64,000 bases of DNA from Balneolaceae bacterium (GCA_018401935.1 JAGYJQ010000001.1:1-64000); one strand, 5' to 3'; positions 44,140-54,285 are shown, numbered from the stretch's first letter. Translations and numbers: made by a program. Notes: generated from the sequence alone by a model not told the origin.

Positions 44140-46608
44140 ATGCGAATGAGGGAAAAGAATAGCAATCATTACTCACTTAACTACTTGGCAAAGGACAGAG
44201 CCGTTTTTGGCTCCTTTTTCCATGTATTATTGGTAATGATCCTATTATTGACTGCTTGTGGTAGCCCCTCCAAAACGAATGAGACTTCTCCATTTATTGG
44301 GCTGAATACTCCAATAATTTTATCTGATACCACCGAGGTTATATGGGCCGATTATGTATGGGAACCCGCAGATCTGAAGGTGGCCAAGCTACCTTCCGGA
44401 ATACAACATATCCGGCTTAACGAAGAGCGTTCTCGCTTGATCGGGCGACTACAGCAACCTGCTGAATTCATTGAACTATTGGTAAATGATGAGCAAAGAC
44501 ATATCCTCCTAAAAAATAGCGGTTATGTTACGGTGAGTTTTAGTTACCCAGATCCGCAAAGGAGCTTTGAATTGGTCCAATTAAAGGGTGAGATGAACGG
44601 CTGGAATGCGGTGGCCAACCCAATGCACTATCGCGATGGGGCCTGGCGGGTTGAAATGAAGGTAGAATCTGGTGTATATGCCTATAAATTTGTGGTTGAT
44701 GGTATTGAATTGATCGATCCAGCCAATCCACGCAAAGTACCCAATGGATTTGGGGACTATAATAGCGTGATAGAAGTAGGACAGAGAAGTACCCACCCGG
44801 CGGTGTTGTTGCCAACCGAGGCTAGTGGAAGTCGGCTAAGCTTTAGAATGGAATCCTATCTACCTTTGGACCAGAGCCTAGGACAATTTTCGTCAGAGCA
44901 GTCTACATCAACCAGTGGGAAAGAGAATAAAACTCCCAATCAATTTTCTACTAATGAGCATAAACTTTGGGTAATGTGGGAGAACGAGGCGGTGGAAGTG
45001 CAAGAGATGGGAGCTTACTGGGAGTTGGAAATCCCGGCGCGGGCTGCCTTTCATGATCGTAGTCATCTTAGGCTTTGGTTGACCAATGAGGTTGAGGTAC
45101 TGCATAACTTGACCATCCCTTTACAGAATGGGCAAATTGTGCATAAGAGGGATGATCTTAAGCGAAGTGATCGATCTGCTTGGAATATGTACTTTGTTTT
45201 TTTAGACCGCTTCAAGGATGGAAATTCACAAAATAACCGTCAGGTTGAGGATCCTGAAATTCACCCTTCGGTCAATTATTATGGGGGTGATTTACAAGGC
45301 CTTATCGAGGTGATTAAAACAGGTTATTTCGATTCACTTTCGGTGAATACCTTATGGCTTTCTCCAATTATTCAAAATCCAGAAGGAGCCTATGGATTGT
45401 GGGACCAAGGAGGTGTTCGAAGCACCTTCTCTGGGTATCATGGTTACTGGCCAATTTCGTCGTCTAGGATCGATGATCGCATGGGAACAAAAGAAGACTT
45501 GAAGGAATTGCTTGAGCTTGCTCATGATCGTGAGATGAATATTTTGCTCGATTATGTGGCTAATCATGTGCACGAAGAACATCCGGTAATGGAGCAACAT
45601 CCGGAATGGAAAACCGATTTATATCTCCCAGACGGAACTATGAATACCCAACTTTGGGACGAGCAACGCCTGACTACTTGGTTCGACACGTTCATGCCTA
45701 GTTTGGATTTTTCACAAGAAGCAGTCGTGCAGGCAATGTCGGATTCTGCCCTGTACTGGATTCAAGAATTTGATATCGACGGATTTCGACATGACGCAAC
45801 TAAGCATATTCCGTTGGAGTTTTGGCGTACGCTCACACAAAAAATAAACCAGGAGGTGAAGGGCAATCCAGGGCGAAGTTTTTATCAAATTGGAGAAACG
45901 TACGGAAGCCGACCCCTCATTGCTAGTTATGTTCGGAGTGGGTTATTGGATGCCCAATTTGATTTTAGTCTCTTCGATGCGGCCCAAGCAAGTTTTGGGC
46001 AGAACCAGTCATTGCATTCATTGGCGGAGCAACTCAGGGAAAGTCTTCGCTATTACGGAATGAGTAACCAAATGGGGGTTATATCAGGTAATCATGATAA
46101 AGCAAGGTTCATTAGTTTGGCTAGTGGTGAAGTGCGTTGGGACGAGGATGCGAAACTCGCTGCTTGGACACGGGATATCCCCCATCCTAAAGAAGAAGGC
46201 CATGCTCGGCTTCAACTCATGCACACATGGATGTTTACCGTTCCGGGAATTCCAGTCACGTATTATGGAGATGAATTTGGACTCCCTGGAGCCAACGATC
46301 CTGATAACCGACGACCTATGAAATTTGAAGGGCTGAGTGCACTCGAACAGCAAAGCCTATCTCATTATAGAAGCATGGCTCGACTTCGTGCTAATCACCT
46401 AGCGCTTCAGTATGGATCGCTCCGATTCGAAACCATTGAAGATGAGGTGTTGATTTATGAACGGGCCTATTTTAATGAATCGGTCTGGGTGTTCTTCAAT
46501 ATGGCCGATCGTTCCGAGCTAATCACCTTTGAGCATCCTTTTACTGGTGAATCTATTTCAGTTGAGCTTCCACCATTGAGCTCTCTGGTTCAGGTATTTC
46601 ACCCTTAA
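44140..46608 (+). CDS. GH13 lipoprotein (neopullulanase/cyclomaltodextrinase-like)
   Basis: 822 aa starting directly after the stop of the previous gene. The signal peptide is long, with lipobox LLTAC (C40). An Ig/CBM48-like domain lies at ~125-215 (LKGEMNGWNAVANPM, GVYAYKFVVDG). The GH13 barrel has region I ILLDYVANHVHEEHP, nucleophile D552 in GFRHDATKH, acid/base E586 in QIGETYG and D653 in SGNHDKAR. The domain order resembles SusA-type neopullulanases, but it is larger. As a lipoprotein it may face the periplasm or the surface; the residues after C40 (GSPSKTNE) do not settle this. It likely trims maltodextrins after uptake. Confidence 0.83.
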   Translation: MRMREKNSNHYSLNYLAKDRAVFGSFFHVLLVMILLLTACGSPSKTNETSPFIGLNTPIILSDTTEVIWADYVWEPADLKVAKLPSGIQHIRLNEERSRLIGRLQQPAEFIELLVNDEQRHILLKNSGYVTVSFSYPDPQRSFELVQLKGEMNGWNAVANPMHYRDGAWRVEMKVESGVYAYKFVVDGIELIDPANPRKVPNGFGDYNSVIEVGQRSTHPAVLLPTEASGSRLSFRMESYLPLDQSLGQFSSEQSTSTSGKENKTPNQFSTNEHKLWVMWENEAVEVQEMGAYWELEIPARAAFHDRSHLRLWLTNEVEVLHNLTIPLQNGQIVHKRDDLKRSDRSAWNMYFVFLDRFKDGNSQNNRQVEDPEIHPSVNYYGGDLQGLIEVIKTGYFDSLSVNTLWLSPIIQNPEGAYGLWDQGGVRSTFSGYHGYWPISSSRIDDRMGTKEDLKELLELAHDREMNILLDYVANHVHEEHPVMEQHPEWKTDLYLPDGTMNTQLWDEQRLTTWFDTFMPSLDFSQEAVVQAMSDSALYWIQEFDIDGFRHDATKHIPLEFWRTLTQKINQEVKGNPGRSFYQIGETYGSRPLIASYVRSGLLDAQFDFSLFDAAQASFGQNQSLHSLAEQLRESLRYYGMSNQMGVISGNHDKARFISLASGEVRWDEDAKLAAWTRDIPHPKEEGHARLQLMHTWMFTVPGIPVTYYGDEFGLPGANDPDNRRPMKFEGLSALEQQSLSHYRSMARLRANHLALQYGSLRFETIEDEVLIYERAYFNESVWVFFNMADRSELITFEHPFTGESISVELPPLSSLVQVFHP

Positions 46609-46654
46609 TTTTATACGTAACCCATTGTATCTGTAATCTTTCAATTATTTAATC

Positions 46655-48052
46655 ATGAATTCAACAACCAGTTTTTCACCGTCGCGCTTATTTAGTCTAT
46701 GTATTATAGCGGGTCTCTTTATTTTGTCAGCCGCTTGCACTCAACCTACGACCATGGATGCGGTGGCTCCGGTGTCCAAAGTAGAACATCCAGAATGGAG
46801 CAAAAACGCCACAATTTATGAGGTGAATGTGCGTCAGTATACCCCTGAAGGTACGTTTAATGCCTTTTCTGAACATCTACCACGCCTAAAGGAGATGGGA
46901 GTGGATATTCTTTGGTTCATGCCTATCCATCCAATTGGTAAAATTAACCGAAAAGAGAATGAGAATAGTATGGGGAGTTATTATTCGATACAGGATTACA
47001 AGGCGGTGAGTAGTGATTATGGTACAGCGGAAGATTTCAAAGCATTAGTTCAACAGGCTCATAGTCTCGGGATGAAGGTGATTCTGGATTGGGTGCCAAA
47101 TCATACGGCTTGGGATAATCCATGGACAGAAAATAAGGATTGGTATGTGCTCAATGATGATGGTGATTTCATTCCACCATTAGGGACCGATTGGACCGAT
47201 GTCATTCAGCTGGACTATACCAATGAAGAGATGCGAGCGGCAATGATCGATGCGATGAAGTATTGGGTGGCTGAATTTGGAGTAGACGGGTACCGCTGCG
47301 ATGTGGCGGGTAAGGTTCCCACTGATTTCTGGGTACGGGCACATGCCGAATTGGACGAAGTAAAGGATGTATTTATGCTTGCCGAAGATGGGGAGCCTGA
47401 ATTGCTCATAGAGGCATTTGATATGAACTATGCCTGGGAATACGCTCACATCATTAGAGAAATTGCGAAAGGAGCGATGACATTCGATCGATTGGATTCG
47501 TTACTAACAGAAGATGCTAAAAAGTTCCCAGACAATTCCTATCGTATGTATTTTACATCCAATCATGACGAAAATTCTTGGAATGGAACCGATATCGAAA
47601 TGTACGGGGATAATTTCCAAAACTTTGCGGTACTCTCAGCGACTATTGACGGCATGCCTTTGGTCTATAGTGGACAAGAAGCGGTGCTCGACAAACAACT
47701 GCTATTCTTTGAAAAAGACGAAATCGAATGGAAAGACTATGCCTTAGTCGATTTTTATACCGATTTGCTAGAGTTGAATAAGCGAAATGAAGCCCTATGG
47801 AATGGCGCTTATGGAGCAAATCCCGTACGTATATCCTCTCCAGAAGGCACCTATGCCTACCAACGAAACAAGGGTGATTTTGGCGTGTATGTCGGGCTTA
47901 ATAATACCCAAATGACTCAAGAAATCAGCTTGCCATTAGAAGCTGGCTCTATATATAAGGTATATGGAATGGAAACTACTGAGTACGAGGCAAACGGCAA
48001 CGATGTCATGAGTGTGCCAGCAAATTCATGGGTGATATTAAGTACTCACTAA
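46655..48052 (+). CDS. GH13 alpha-amylase-family lipoprotein
   Basis: 465 aa. Lipobox LSAAC with C28 follows a clear hydrophobic segment. The compact GH13 barrel begins at ~48 (NATIYEVNVRQYTPEG) with region I VILDWVPNHTAWD, nucleophile D216 in DGYRCDVAG, acid/base E244 in MLAEDGEPE and D305 in TSNHDENSW. A short C-terminal beta domain follows. No starch-binding module is present, which suits an enzyme for short oligosaccharides. It lies 46 bp after the preceding GH13 gene and 67 bp before the MFS transporter, in the same presumed transcript. Confidence 0.85.
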   Translation: MNSTTSFSPSRLFSLCIIAGLFILSAACTQPTTMDAVAPVSKVEHPEWSKNATIYEVNVRQYTPEGTFNAFSEHLPRLKEMGVDILWFMPIHPIGKINRKENENSMGSYYSIQDYKAVSSDYGTAEDFKALVQQAHSLGMKVILDWVPNHTAWDNPWTENKDWYVLNDDGDFIPPLGTDWTDVIQLDYTNEEMRAAMIDAMKYWVAEFGVDGYRCDVAGKVPTDFWVRAHAELDEVKDVFMLAEDGEPELLIEAFDMNYAWEYAHIIREIAKGAMTFDRLDSLLTEDAKKFPDNSYRMYFTSNHDENSWNGTDIEMYGDNFQNFAVLSATIDGMPLVYSGQEAVLDKQLLFFEKDEIEWKDYALVDFYTDLLELNKRNEALWNGAYGANPVRISSPEGTYAYQRNKGDFGVYVGLNNTQMTQEISLPLEAGSIYKVYGMETTEYEANGNDVMSVPANSWVILSTH

Positions 48053-48119
48053 TTAATTACATTTTATGATCAGCCTCAAAAAACTCAATTATTATCCTAA
48101 TCATTATTTGGAGTAACCA

Positions 48120-49481
48120 ATGAATCGAACGAAACCCAATCTGCGAAAAGCTGATATTTGGAACATGAGTATGGGCTTTTTAGGTATTCAAATGGGCTTT
48201 GCCCTGCAGAATGCTAACGCCAGTAGAATACTTCAAACCTTTGGAGCCGATGTTGAGCATCTCTCTTGGTTTTGGTTAGTAGCACCCATCACCGGGATGA
48301 TTGTTCAGCCCATTGTAGGACATTACAGTGATAATACATGGACTCGTTTGGGGCGTAGGCGGCCGTACTTTTTGGCAGGGGCTGTACTCGCTAGTTTGGG
48401 GCTCATACTTATGCCAAACGCGGGCTTATTTGCGGCCTTTATCCCTGCCTTATGGGTAGGTGCTGGTATGCTCATGATTATGGATGCCTCCTTCAACATT
48501 GCTATGGAGCCTTTCAGGGCCTTGGTTGCCGATAAGCTACCTAGCTCTCAGCGTACCCTAGGTTTTTCGGTTCAAACCGTGCTTATTGGAATTGGAGCTG
48601 TAGTGGGGTCTTGGCTACCCTACATTCTGGCCGAAGGCTTTGGATGGGGTAAAACAGCTGGCGAAGGTGAAATTCCATTGAATTTGATCATTTCATTTGT
48701 GGTAGGTGCGGCTATATTGCTGGGTTCTATACTATGGACGGTGGTCACTACCACTGAGTATAGCCCGGAAGAGCTAGCTGAATTTGACGATGAGGAAGAT
48801 GAAACGGCCTTAATAGAAGAAGAAAAACCTTCTTTGGTTCATATCTTTAGGGATTTTGCTTCCATGCCTGAAACCATGAAACAATTGGGGCTGGTTCAAT
48901 TCTTCTCCTGGTTTGCATTGTTTTCGATGTGGGTATTTACCACACCAGCGATCGCCGAACATGTTTTTGGGGTAGCTAAAGGGGATACTAGTTCTCCATT
49001 ATTTCAAGAAGCTGGAAACTGGGTTGGGGTTATTTTCGGGGTGTATAACGCTGTTTCTGCTGTATTTGCCTTTTTCTTGCCAAAAATTGCCGCATCAATG
49101 GGGCGTAAAAAAACACATGCTATTTCATTAATTCTAGGTGGATTAGGTCTTATTTCGATTTATTTTATTCAAGATAAGTATTGGCTCCTGCTTTCCATGG
49201 TTGGTATTGGCATAGCTTGGGCGAGTATTCTAGCCATGCCTTATGCTATTTTAGCTGGTTCCATTCCCGCAAAAAAAATGGGGGTCTACATGGGCATTTT
49301 CAACTTTTTCATCACCTTTCCACAAATTGTAAATGGAATTATTGGAGGGCCTATTGTTAAGCATTTGTACGGTGGGCAGGCGATTTGGGCCTTGGTCACT
49401 GCAGGTGTATTTATGCTACTAGGCGCATGGTCGGTCATGAGAGTAACAGATGTGGATGCAGATGAGGCCATTCAGGTATAA
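48120..49481 (+). CDS. MFS sugar transporter (SLC45/maltose-type)
   Basis: 453 aa with about 12 membrane helices. The N-terminus IWNMSMGFLGIQMGFALQNANASRIL and IVGHYSDNTWTRLGRRRPYFL match the glycoside-pentoside-hexuronide/SLC45-like sugar porters found in maltodextrin loci (SusT/MalA type). The cytoplasmic loop after helix 6 is acidic (EFDDEEDETALIEEE). A GGAG Shine-Dalgarno (48110-48113) precedes the ATG by six bases. It likely carries maltose or maltodextrins from periplasm to cytoplasm with an ion. The stop and the next gene's ATG share one base (TAATG). Confidence 0.87.
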   Translation: MNRTKPNLRKADIWNMSMGFLGIQMGFALQNANASRILQTFGADVEHLSWFWLVAPITGMIVQPIVGHYSDNTWTRLGRRRPYFLAGAVLASLGLILMPNAGLFAAFIPALWVGAGMLMIMDASFNIAMEPFRALVADKLPSSQRTLGFSVQTVLIGIGAVVGSWLPYILAEGFGWGKTAGEGEIPLNLIISFVVGAAILLGSILWTVVTTTEYSPEELAEFDDEEDETALIEEEKPSLVHIFRDFASMPETMKQLGLVQFFSWFALFSMWVFTTPAIAEHVFGVAKGDTSSPLFQEAGNWVGVIFGVYNAVSAVFAFFLPKIAASMGRKKTHAISLILGGLGLISIYFIQDKYWLLLSMVGIGIAWASILAMPYAILAGSIPAKKMGVYMGIFNFFITFPQIVNGIIGGPIVKHLYGGQAIWALVTAGVFMLLGAWSVMRVTDVDADEAIQV

Positions 49482-51319
49482 TGATTCATTCCATGAGTCG
49501 ATGTAATTTGTTGTGTTTCCTGATGCTTTGTTTGAGCCCTAGTACTATGATTTGGGCTCAGGCACCGGAATGGTCTAATGGACTGGTTTGGTATCAGATT
49601 TTCCCAGAACGGTTTCGAAATGGCGATTTAACCAATGAACCCAATAAAGAGCGTGCAAGGGGACCTGAAGGGTGGAGTCTGAGTTCATGGACTTCGGATT
49701 GGTATGCCAGAGCGCAGTGGGAACAGCAAGCGACGCCCAATTTTTATGATATCGTTCGAGAACGCCGATATGGAGGAGATCTTCAAGGGGTCATGGATCA
49801 ATTAGACTATTTGCAGGAATTAGGCATTGGAGCTATTTATTTTAATCCTGTTTTCGATGCTCAGTCTATGCATAAATACGATGCAACCTACTATCATCAC
49901 ATCGATCGTCATTTTGGCCCCAATCCTGCTGCCGATGTGGCTCAGTTTGCCAATGAGGACCCCGCTGATCCATCTACATGGGAGTGGAGCAGCGCTGATT
50001 CCCTATTTTTGGAACTCATACAACAAGCTCACCAGCGAGGGATTAAGGTGATTATCGATGGAGTATTCAATCATACCGGTACTGAATTCTGGGCATTTCA
50101 ACATCTTTTGAAACATCAAGAAGAATCACCTTATAAACATTGGTATACCGTTCGGTCCTTTGATGATCCGTCTACTTCGGTGAATGAGTTTGATTATGAA
50201 GGTTGGTGGGGGTTTAAAGGATTACCGGTATTTGAAGAAACCGGCGGAAATCTTTCCACCGGAGCTAAGGAACATATTTTCGCGATTACCAAGCGTTGGA
50301 TGGATCCCAATGGGGATGGGGATCCCAGCGATGGGGTAGATGGGTGGAGATTAGATGTAGCATCGGAGGTTGGGAAAGGTTTTTGGCTCGAGTGGCATGC
50401 TCTGGTTCGATCTATAAACCCAGAAGCGTTTACCGTGGCTGAAATTTGGGACGAAAAAGGCCTAGACTACGTGGGTGATTCATTATTTAGTTCGGTGATG
50501 AATTATCCTTTTGCTTATGCATCTAAGGGGTTTTTTATTGATGAAACTATTGATGCCAATGAACTAAGTAGTCGTTTGATGAACCTTCAGCGCAGATACG
50601 GTCCTGGGTATGAGCATAGTTTACAAAACCTATTCGATTCACATGACACCCCAAGAATTGCGACTCAAATTAGGAATCCTGGTGCGCCATATAATCCAGA
50701 TGCCTATCCAAAGCAAGGATACAAGGTAGGAGCTCCCACTAAGAAAGAGCTTCAAGTACTGAGTTTAATGGCAGTTTTTCAACTAAGCTGGCCTGGTGCT
50801 CCCATGATATATTATGGGACGGAAACAGGAATGTGGGGGGCTGATGACCCCGATGATCGAAAACCTATGATTTGGCCCGATGTCCAGTATGAAGCTGAAA
50901 AAAACCACCCTTATGGATGGGAGAGAGGAGTGGATTCGGTTGGTTTTAACGCTGATTTATTTGAGCATTATTCGGGTTTAGTTCAACTTAGAATGAATTC
51001 AGAGGCGCTAAGAAAAGGGGAGCTATCGGTACTTGAAACGGATAACCCGAAGGTGCTAGCTTATGAGCGTATAACGGAAAAAGATGCGGTTTTGGTGATT
51101 ATCAACCATCAGGATAGTGTATTTTGGATGGAATCGAAGCTTTGGAATCAAGTTTCAGCTAAGTACGGTACCGTGTTTACTTCACAAGGCCAAAAAACTG
51201 ACCCTAGTGTTACTGAACACGTGCAAAACTATGAAGTTCGAAGTAACGGCCTCGTTATTCAGGAGAAAAAGCGGGGTATCTCATCCTATTCATATGTCAT
51301 TTATCGAGCGCACAGATAA
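49481..51319 (+). CDS. Periplasmic GH13 enzyme (cyclomaltodextrinase/neopullulanase-like)
   Basis: 612 aa. A signal peptide without lipobox ends at MIWAQ (~27), so the protein is soluble in the periplasm or exported. The GH13 domain starts with GLVWYQIFPERFRNGD and contains the extended NFYDIVRERRYGGDLQGVMD segment typical of neopullulanase-like enzymes. Catalytic residues are nucleophile D292 (GWRLDVASE), acid/base E321 (VAEIWDE) and D389 (DSHDTPR); region I is VIIDGVFNHTG. It starts on the last base of the transporter gene (TAATG), so the enzyme and transporter are made together. It is the last gene of the glucan locus. Confidence 0.86.
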   Translation: MIHSMSRCNLLCFLMLCLSPSTMIWAQAPEWSNGLVWYQIFPERFRNGDLTNEPNKERARGPEGWSLSSWTSDWYARAQWEQQATPNFYDIVRERRYGGDLQGVMDQLDYLQELGIGAIYFNPVFDAQSMHKYDATYYHHIDRHFGPNPAADVAQFANEDPADPSTWEWSSADSLFLELIQQAHQRGIKVIIDGVFNHTGTEFWAFQHLLKHQEESPYKHWYTVRSFDDPSTSVNEFDYEGWWGFKGLPVFEETGGNLSTGAKEHIFAITKRWMDPNGDGDPSDGVDGWRLDVASEVGKGFWLEWHALVRSINPEAFTVAEIWDEKGLDYVGDSLFSSVMNYPFAYASKGFFIDETIDANELSSRLMNLQRRYGPGYEHSLQNLFDSHDTPRIATQIRNPGAPYNPDAYPKQGYKVGAPTKKELQVLSLMAVFQLSWPGAPMIYYGTETGMWGADDPDDRKPMIWPDVQYEAEKNHPYGWERGVDSVGFNADLFEHYSGLVQLRMNSEALRKGELSVLETDNPKVLAYERITEKDAVLVIINHQDSVFWMESKLWNQVSAKYGTVFTSQGQKTDPSVTEHVQNYEVRSNGLVIQEKKRGISSYSYVIYRAHR

Positions 51320-51415
51320 ATCGACCCGAATAAAAAAATTGTGCCAGAACTCAGTATATCATTTTTCTTGTAGCTCAGATTTCTAACGCCTAGCCATATT
51401 AAATAAGGCGATAAA

Positions 51416-52081
51416 GTGCAGAATACCATAACTTTGAGTATGAGATTAGATTCCAAACAATTTGTCCCATTTGTGCTGGTGTTAGCATTCATAGGATTGG
51501 TCGCTATAGTGTTTTCTTCCTTCAATTTTAATTCAAAACAATTGGAGACCTTCAATAGCGGCCTACAAGAAGGCACCGATCAGTTTTTAGGTACCTATGT
51601 ATCTGTATTGCAAACAGGGTTTTTAGAGCAAGAAATAGATAGTGTACAAATGGCTACATTTATCGATGAACCGATCATCATCCTATTTGCTGCACGTTGG
51701 TCGGATAAGTCAGCTCAAGTGGTGGAACAATTAGAACAAATCATCGCTAGATTTGATTCTGTTTCCTCGATTTATAATCCAATGACTCCAAAACTAGTTA
51801 TAGCTCTAGTTTTAGATACGCGAGAGGGATATGTTCAACAAGTAGAGGGAGAGAAGCTAGAAAGAAACAACGGTGTATCTTATGAAAGTGATGAAGTGTT
51901 TTCCGAGCGACATCTTATAATAGATGGTAGTGCCTTGTTTAACGAATTTCAAATCCCAGGGATCCCCACCCTTGTCTATTTAGTCAATGAACAAATCCTT
52001 TGGACGCAGGTTGGCTTTAGAAATTCATCACAATTAGAGCCTTTAATCAGTCTACTAGAGGGAGATTTTGGGAACAAATAA
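51416..52081 (+). CDS. Membrane-anchored thioredoxin-fold protein lacking the CXXC cysteines
   Basis: 221 aa. One N-terminal membrane helix (~16-35) places the rest in the periplasm. The strand IIILFAARWSDKSAQVVEQL (~87-106) matches the thioredoxin active-site strand, but the CXXC positions read S-D-K-S after the Trp, and no Cys occurs in the protein. A GIPTLVYLV element near the C-terminus matches the cis-proline loop. It therefore has no redox centre and may act as a binding or chaperone-like protein. The start is GTG at 51416; the ATG at 51440 would still keep the helix. It overlaps the PabC-like gene by 14 bp if that gene starts at the TTG. Confidence 0.65.
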   Translation: MQNTITLSMRLDSKQFVPFVLVLAFIGLVAIVFSSFNFNSKQLETFNSGLQEGTDQFLGTYVSVLQTGFLEQEIDSVQMATFIDEPIIILFAARWSDKSAQVVEQLEQIIARFDSVSSIYNPMTPKLVIALVLDTREGYVQQVEGEKLERNNGVSYESDEVFSERHLIIDGSALFNEFQIPGIPTLVYLVNEQILWTQVGFRNSSQLEPLISLLEGDFGNK

Positions 52082-53012
52082 GTCCGAGAAAAAGAGAACA
52101 GATAAGCCCGGAAAACTAAAAGCAGACGGACCCTCACCGTTGAAAGAAAACCTAGACTCTGTGCTAAATGAGCCGTTGGTCTGCCTAAATGGGACTTGGT
52201 TGCGAGAGTCTAAGGCGAGCATTCCTGTTGAAAATAGAGGCATGATGTATGGGGATGGTTTATTTGAAACAATGCTTAGCGTTAATGGGCAGGTTATGTT
52301 ACTAGACTTGCACCTAAAGCGTTTAAATAAAGGCTTAGATTATTTAGGTATTGATTTGCAAATATCCTCCGAAGAGTGGGGACGCTTGTTTAAGGTTGGA
52401 ATAAAAAAGAATGAACATTTAGGCACACAACACATCCTACGTTTGCAGTGTTGGAGGAATGGGGGAAGAGGGTATCCTAGTACAAGCGCGAAGGGGTCTT
52501 GGTTTCTTTCTTACTACCCAATGCCCGATCAATTAGACCAATCTTCAAGTCTCCGGCTCATGAAAAGTTCCTTTCATTTGCCCGTTAAAGCAGCAGAGAT
52601 GAGTACATTAAAATCATCTAATGCTTTATTGTATGTACTGGCTGCTACTGAGGCTCAACGAAAAGGCTATGATGAGGCACTACTTTGCACCGAAAACGGC
52701 TATATTGGAGAGAATAGTTCGGCCAATATTTTTTGGATAAATAACCAGACAGTGTATACCCCCTCTATAAATTGTGGTATATTAAGAGGCACCAGACGCG
52801 ATGCTTTGTTGGCTGCCTTACACAGTCACTCGAAATTTAGTATTCAAGAGGGACTGTATCACATTGAATCACTGTACGAAGCAGAGGTGGTTTTTTCCAC
52901 TAGTACCATAAAAGGAATTCAACCCATACAAAGCCTAAATGAAATTCAACTTGGCAAAGATGAGGACTCACTTGACATGATCAGAAACATATATCAATCA
53001 ACTATTTCGTAG
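52068..53012 (+). CDS. Class IV aminotransferase, probably aminodeoxychorismate lyase (PabC-like)
   Basis: Up to 314 aa. It is a fold type IV PLP enzyme with GMMYGDGLFETM near the start, the PLP lysine K182 in STLKSSNALL, and ENSSANIFWI plus GILRGTRRDALL later. Family members are branched-chain or D-amino acid aminotransferases and PabC. Location just before folC favours PabC, which makes 4-aminobenzoate for folate. The first ~35 residues are Lys-rich and outside the family. The TTG at 52068 overlaps the previous gene; a GTG at 52161 would give 283 aa, close to normal PabC length. The start is therefore uncertain. Confidence 0.75.
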   Translation: MGTNKSEKKRTDKPGKLKADGPSPLKENLDSVLNEPLVCLNGTWLRESKASIPVENRGMMYGDGLFETMLSVNGQVMLLDLHLKRLNKGLDYLGIDLQISSEEWGRLFKVGIKKNEHLGTQHILRLQCWRNGGRGYPSTSAKGSWFLSYYPMPDQLDQSSSLRLMKSSFHLPVKAAEMSTLKSSNALLYVLAATEAQRKGYDEALLCTENGYIGENSSANIFWINNQTVYTPSINCGILRGTRRDALLAALHSHSKFSIQEGLYHIESLYEAEVVFSTSTIKGIQPIQSLNEIQLGKDEDSLDMIRNIYQSTIS

Positions 53013-53034
53013 GAAATATCCAAAATCGTAGTCA

Positions 53035-54285
53035 ATGCCTAAAGAATTTAGTCATATTAAAGATGTCGAGACATACTTAAATACCCTCCCAAAATTTAGT
53101 ATGGTTGGAGCCAAAGCGGCTAATTTTTCATTAAAAAAGGTGAAAGCTTTTTTACAAGAATTGGGCAATCCTCATAAAAATTTCCCCTCTATTCACGTAG
53201 CTGGAACGAATGGAAAAGGCACAGTATGTCACCTTCTCGAAGCTACCTACCGCCGTGCTGGATATAAAACAGCTTTATTTACATCACCCCATTTAATTTC
53301 GTTTAACGAACGATTTCGCATACTCGGTAAACCCATTTCTGATAAGAAATTAGTGGCCTTTTTTGCCCAAGTTTCCAGCTTACTAGACACATACAACCTT
53401 ACTTATTTCGAGTTAAGTACGGTCATTGCATTCACCATATTCGAGCATGAATTCGTCGATATAGCTATCATAGAAACAGGCCTGGGAGGACGATTAGATG
53501 CAACCAATGTACTACTACCATTATTAAGTATTATTACAAGTATTTCCTACGATCATACCGACATACTTGGAGAAGATTTAGCTTCAATTGCCTGGGAAAA
53601 AGCAGGTATCATAAAGAAGAAGGTACCTTGTATTGTGGGTAAGGTGCCCGATGAAGCCTATAAGGTGATTGCTGAGCGTGCAGTTAAACAGAATGCACCT
53701 TTATTTGATGCGGAACAATTAAACCCAAGTTTTTCAAAGAAGAATATCACACTAAGTGAACCCAACATAACGCTCAAAACTTCTTTTTTTGAACCTGTTA
53801 ATGCTTGGAATGTAGCTATGACCTACCAATCAATTCAGTGTTTAAAGAATCGATTTCCGGTACGTGATGAAGATTTTATTGCGGCTATAGAAGAATTCCC
53901 TGGCGCTCCAGGAAGGTTTGAACGTATGCATCCCACCTTCGCTTGGTATTTCTCCGGCTCTCATAATTTAGAAGGAATCACATCTACCATTAGCACTGTT
54001 AAGTCGTTTAAGAACAAGCGAAAAGTTATTGTAATGGGAATGATGAAGGACAAAATAAGTAAGGAAATTTTAGATGAAACACTTGGTTTTGCCGACCGAT
54101 TTTTTTACAAATTAGAAGGGGATAGGGCCGCTTCTTTGGCAGGTATTCCGTCACATTTGCATATGAAAGCCATACATGACGGCGATGTAGAATATATGTT
54201 AAGTGAATTGAAGACATCTTTGGTTATTTTTACCGGAAGTTTTTACTTTTACTCTACTGTTAAACATTGGATGAGCCGAATGTGA
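53035..54285 (+). CDS. folC: Folylpolyglutamate synthase/dihydrofolate synthase
   Basis: 416 aa Mur-ligase-like ATP enzyme that adds glutamate to folates and makes dihydrofolate from dihydropteroate. The P-loop GTNGKGT is at 57-63, followed by LFTSPHLISFNERFRI; the central ETGLGGRLDATNV and SYDHTDILGE motifs are diagnostic. The C-terminal domain has PGAPGRFERM and a GSHNLEG element. It follows the PabC-like gene by 22 bp, which forms a small folate pair. The length is normal. Confidence 0.93.
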   Translation: MPKEFSHIKDVETYLNTLPKFSMVGAKAANFSLKKVKAFLQELGNPHKNFPSIHVAGTNGKGTVCHLLEATYRRAGYKTALFTSPHLISFNERFRILGKPISDKKLVAFFAQVSSLLDTYNLTYFELSTVIAFTIFEHEFVDIAIIETGLGGRLDATNVLLPLLSIITSISYDHTDILGEDLASIAWEKAGIIKKKVPCIVGKVPDEAYKVIAERAVKQNAPLFDAEQLNPSFSKKNITLSEPNITLKTSFFEPVNAWNVAMTYQSIQCLKNRFPVRDEDFIAAIEEFPGAPGRFERMHPTFAWYFSGSHNLEGITSTISTVKSFKNKRKVIVMGMMKDKISKEILDETLGFADRFFYKLEGDRAASLAGIPSHLHMKAIHDGDVEYMLSELKTSLVIFTGSFYFYSTVKHWMSRM

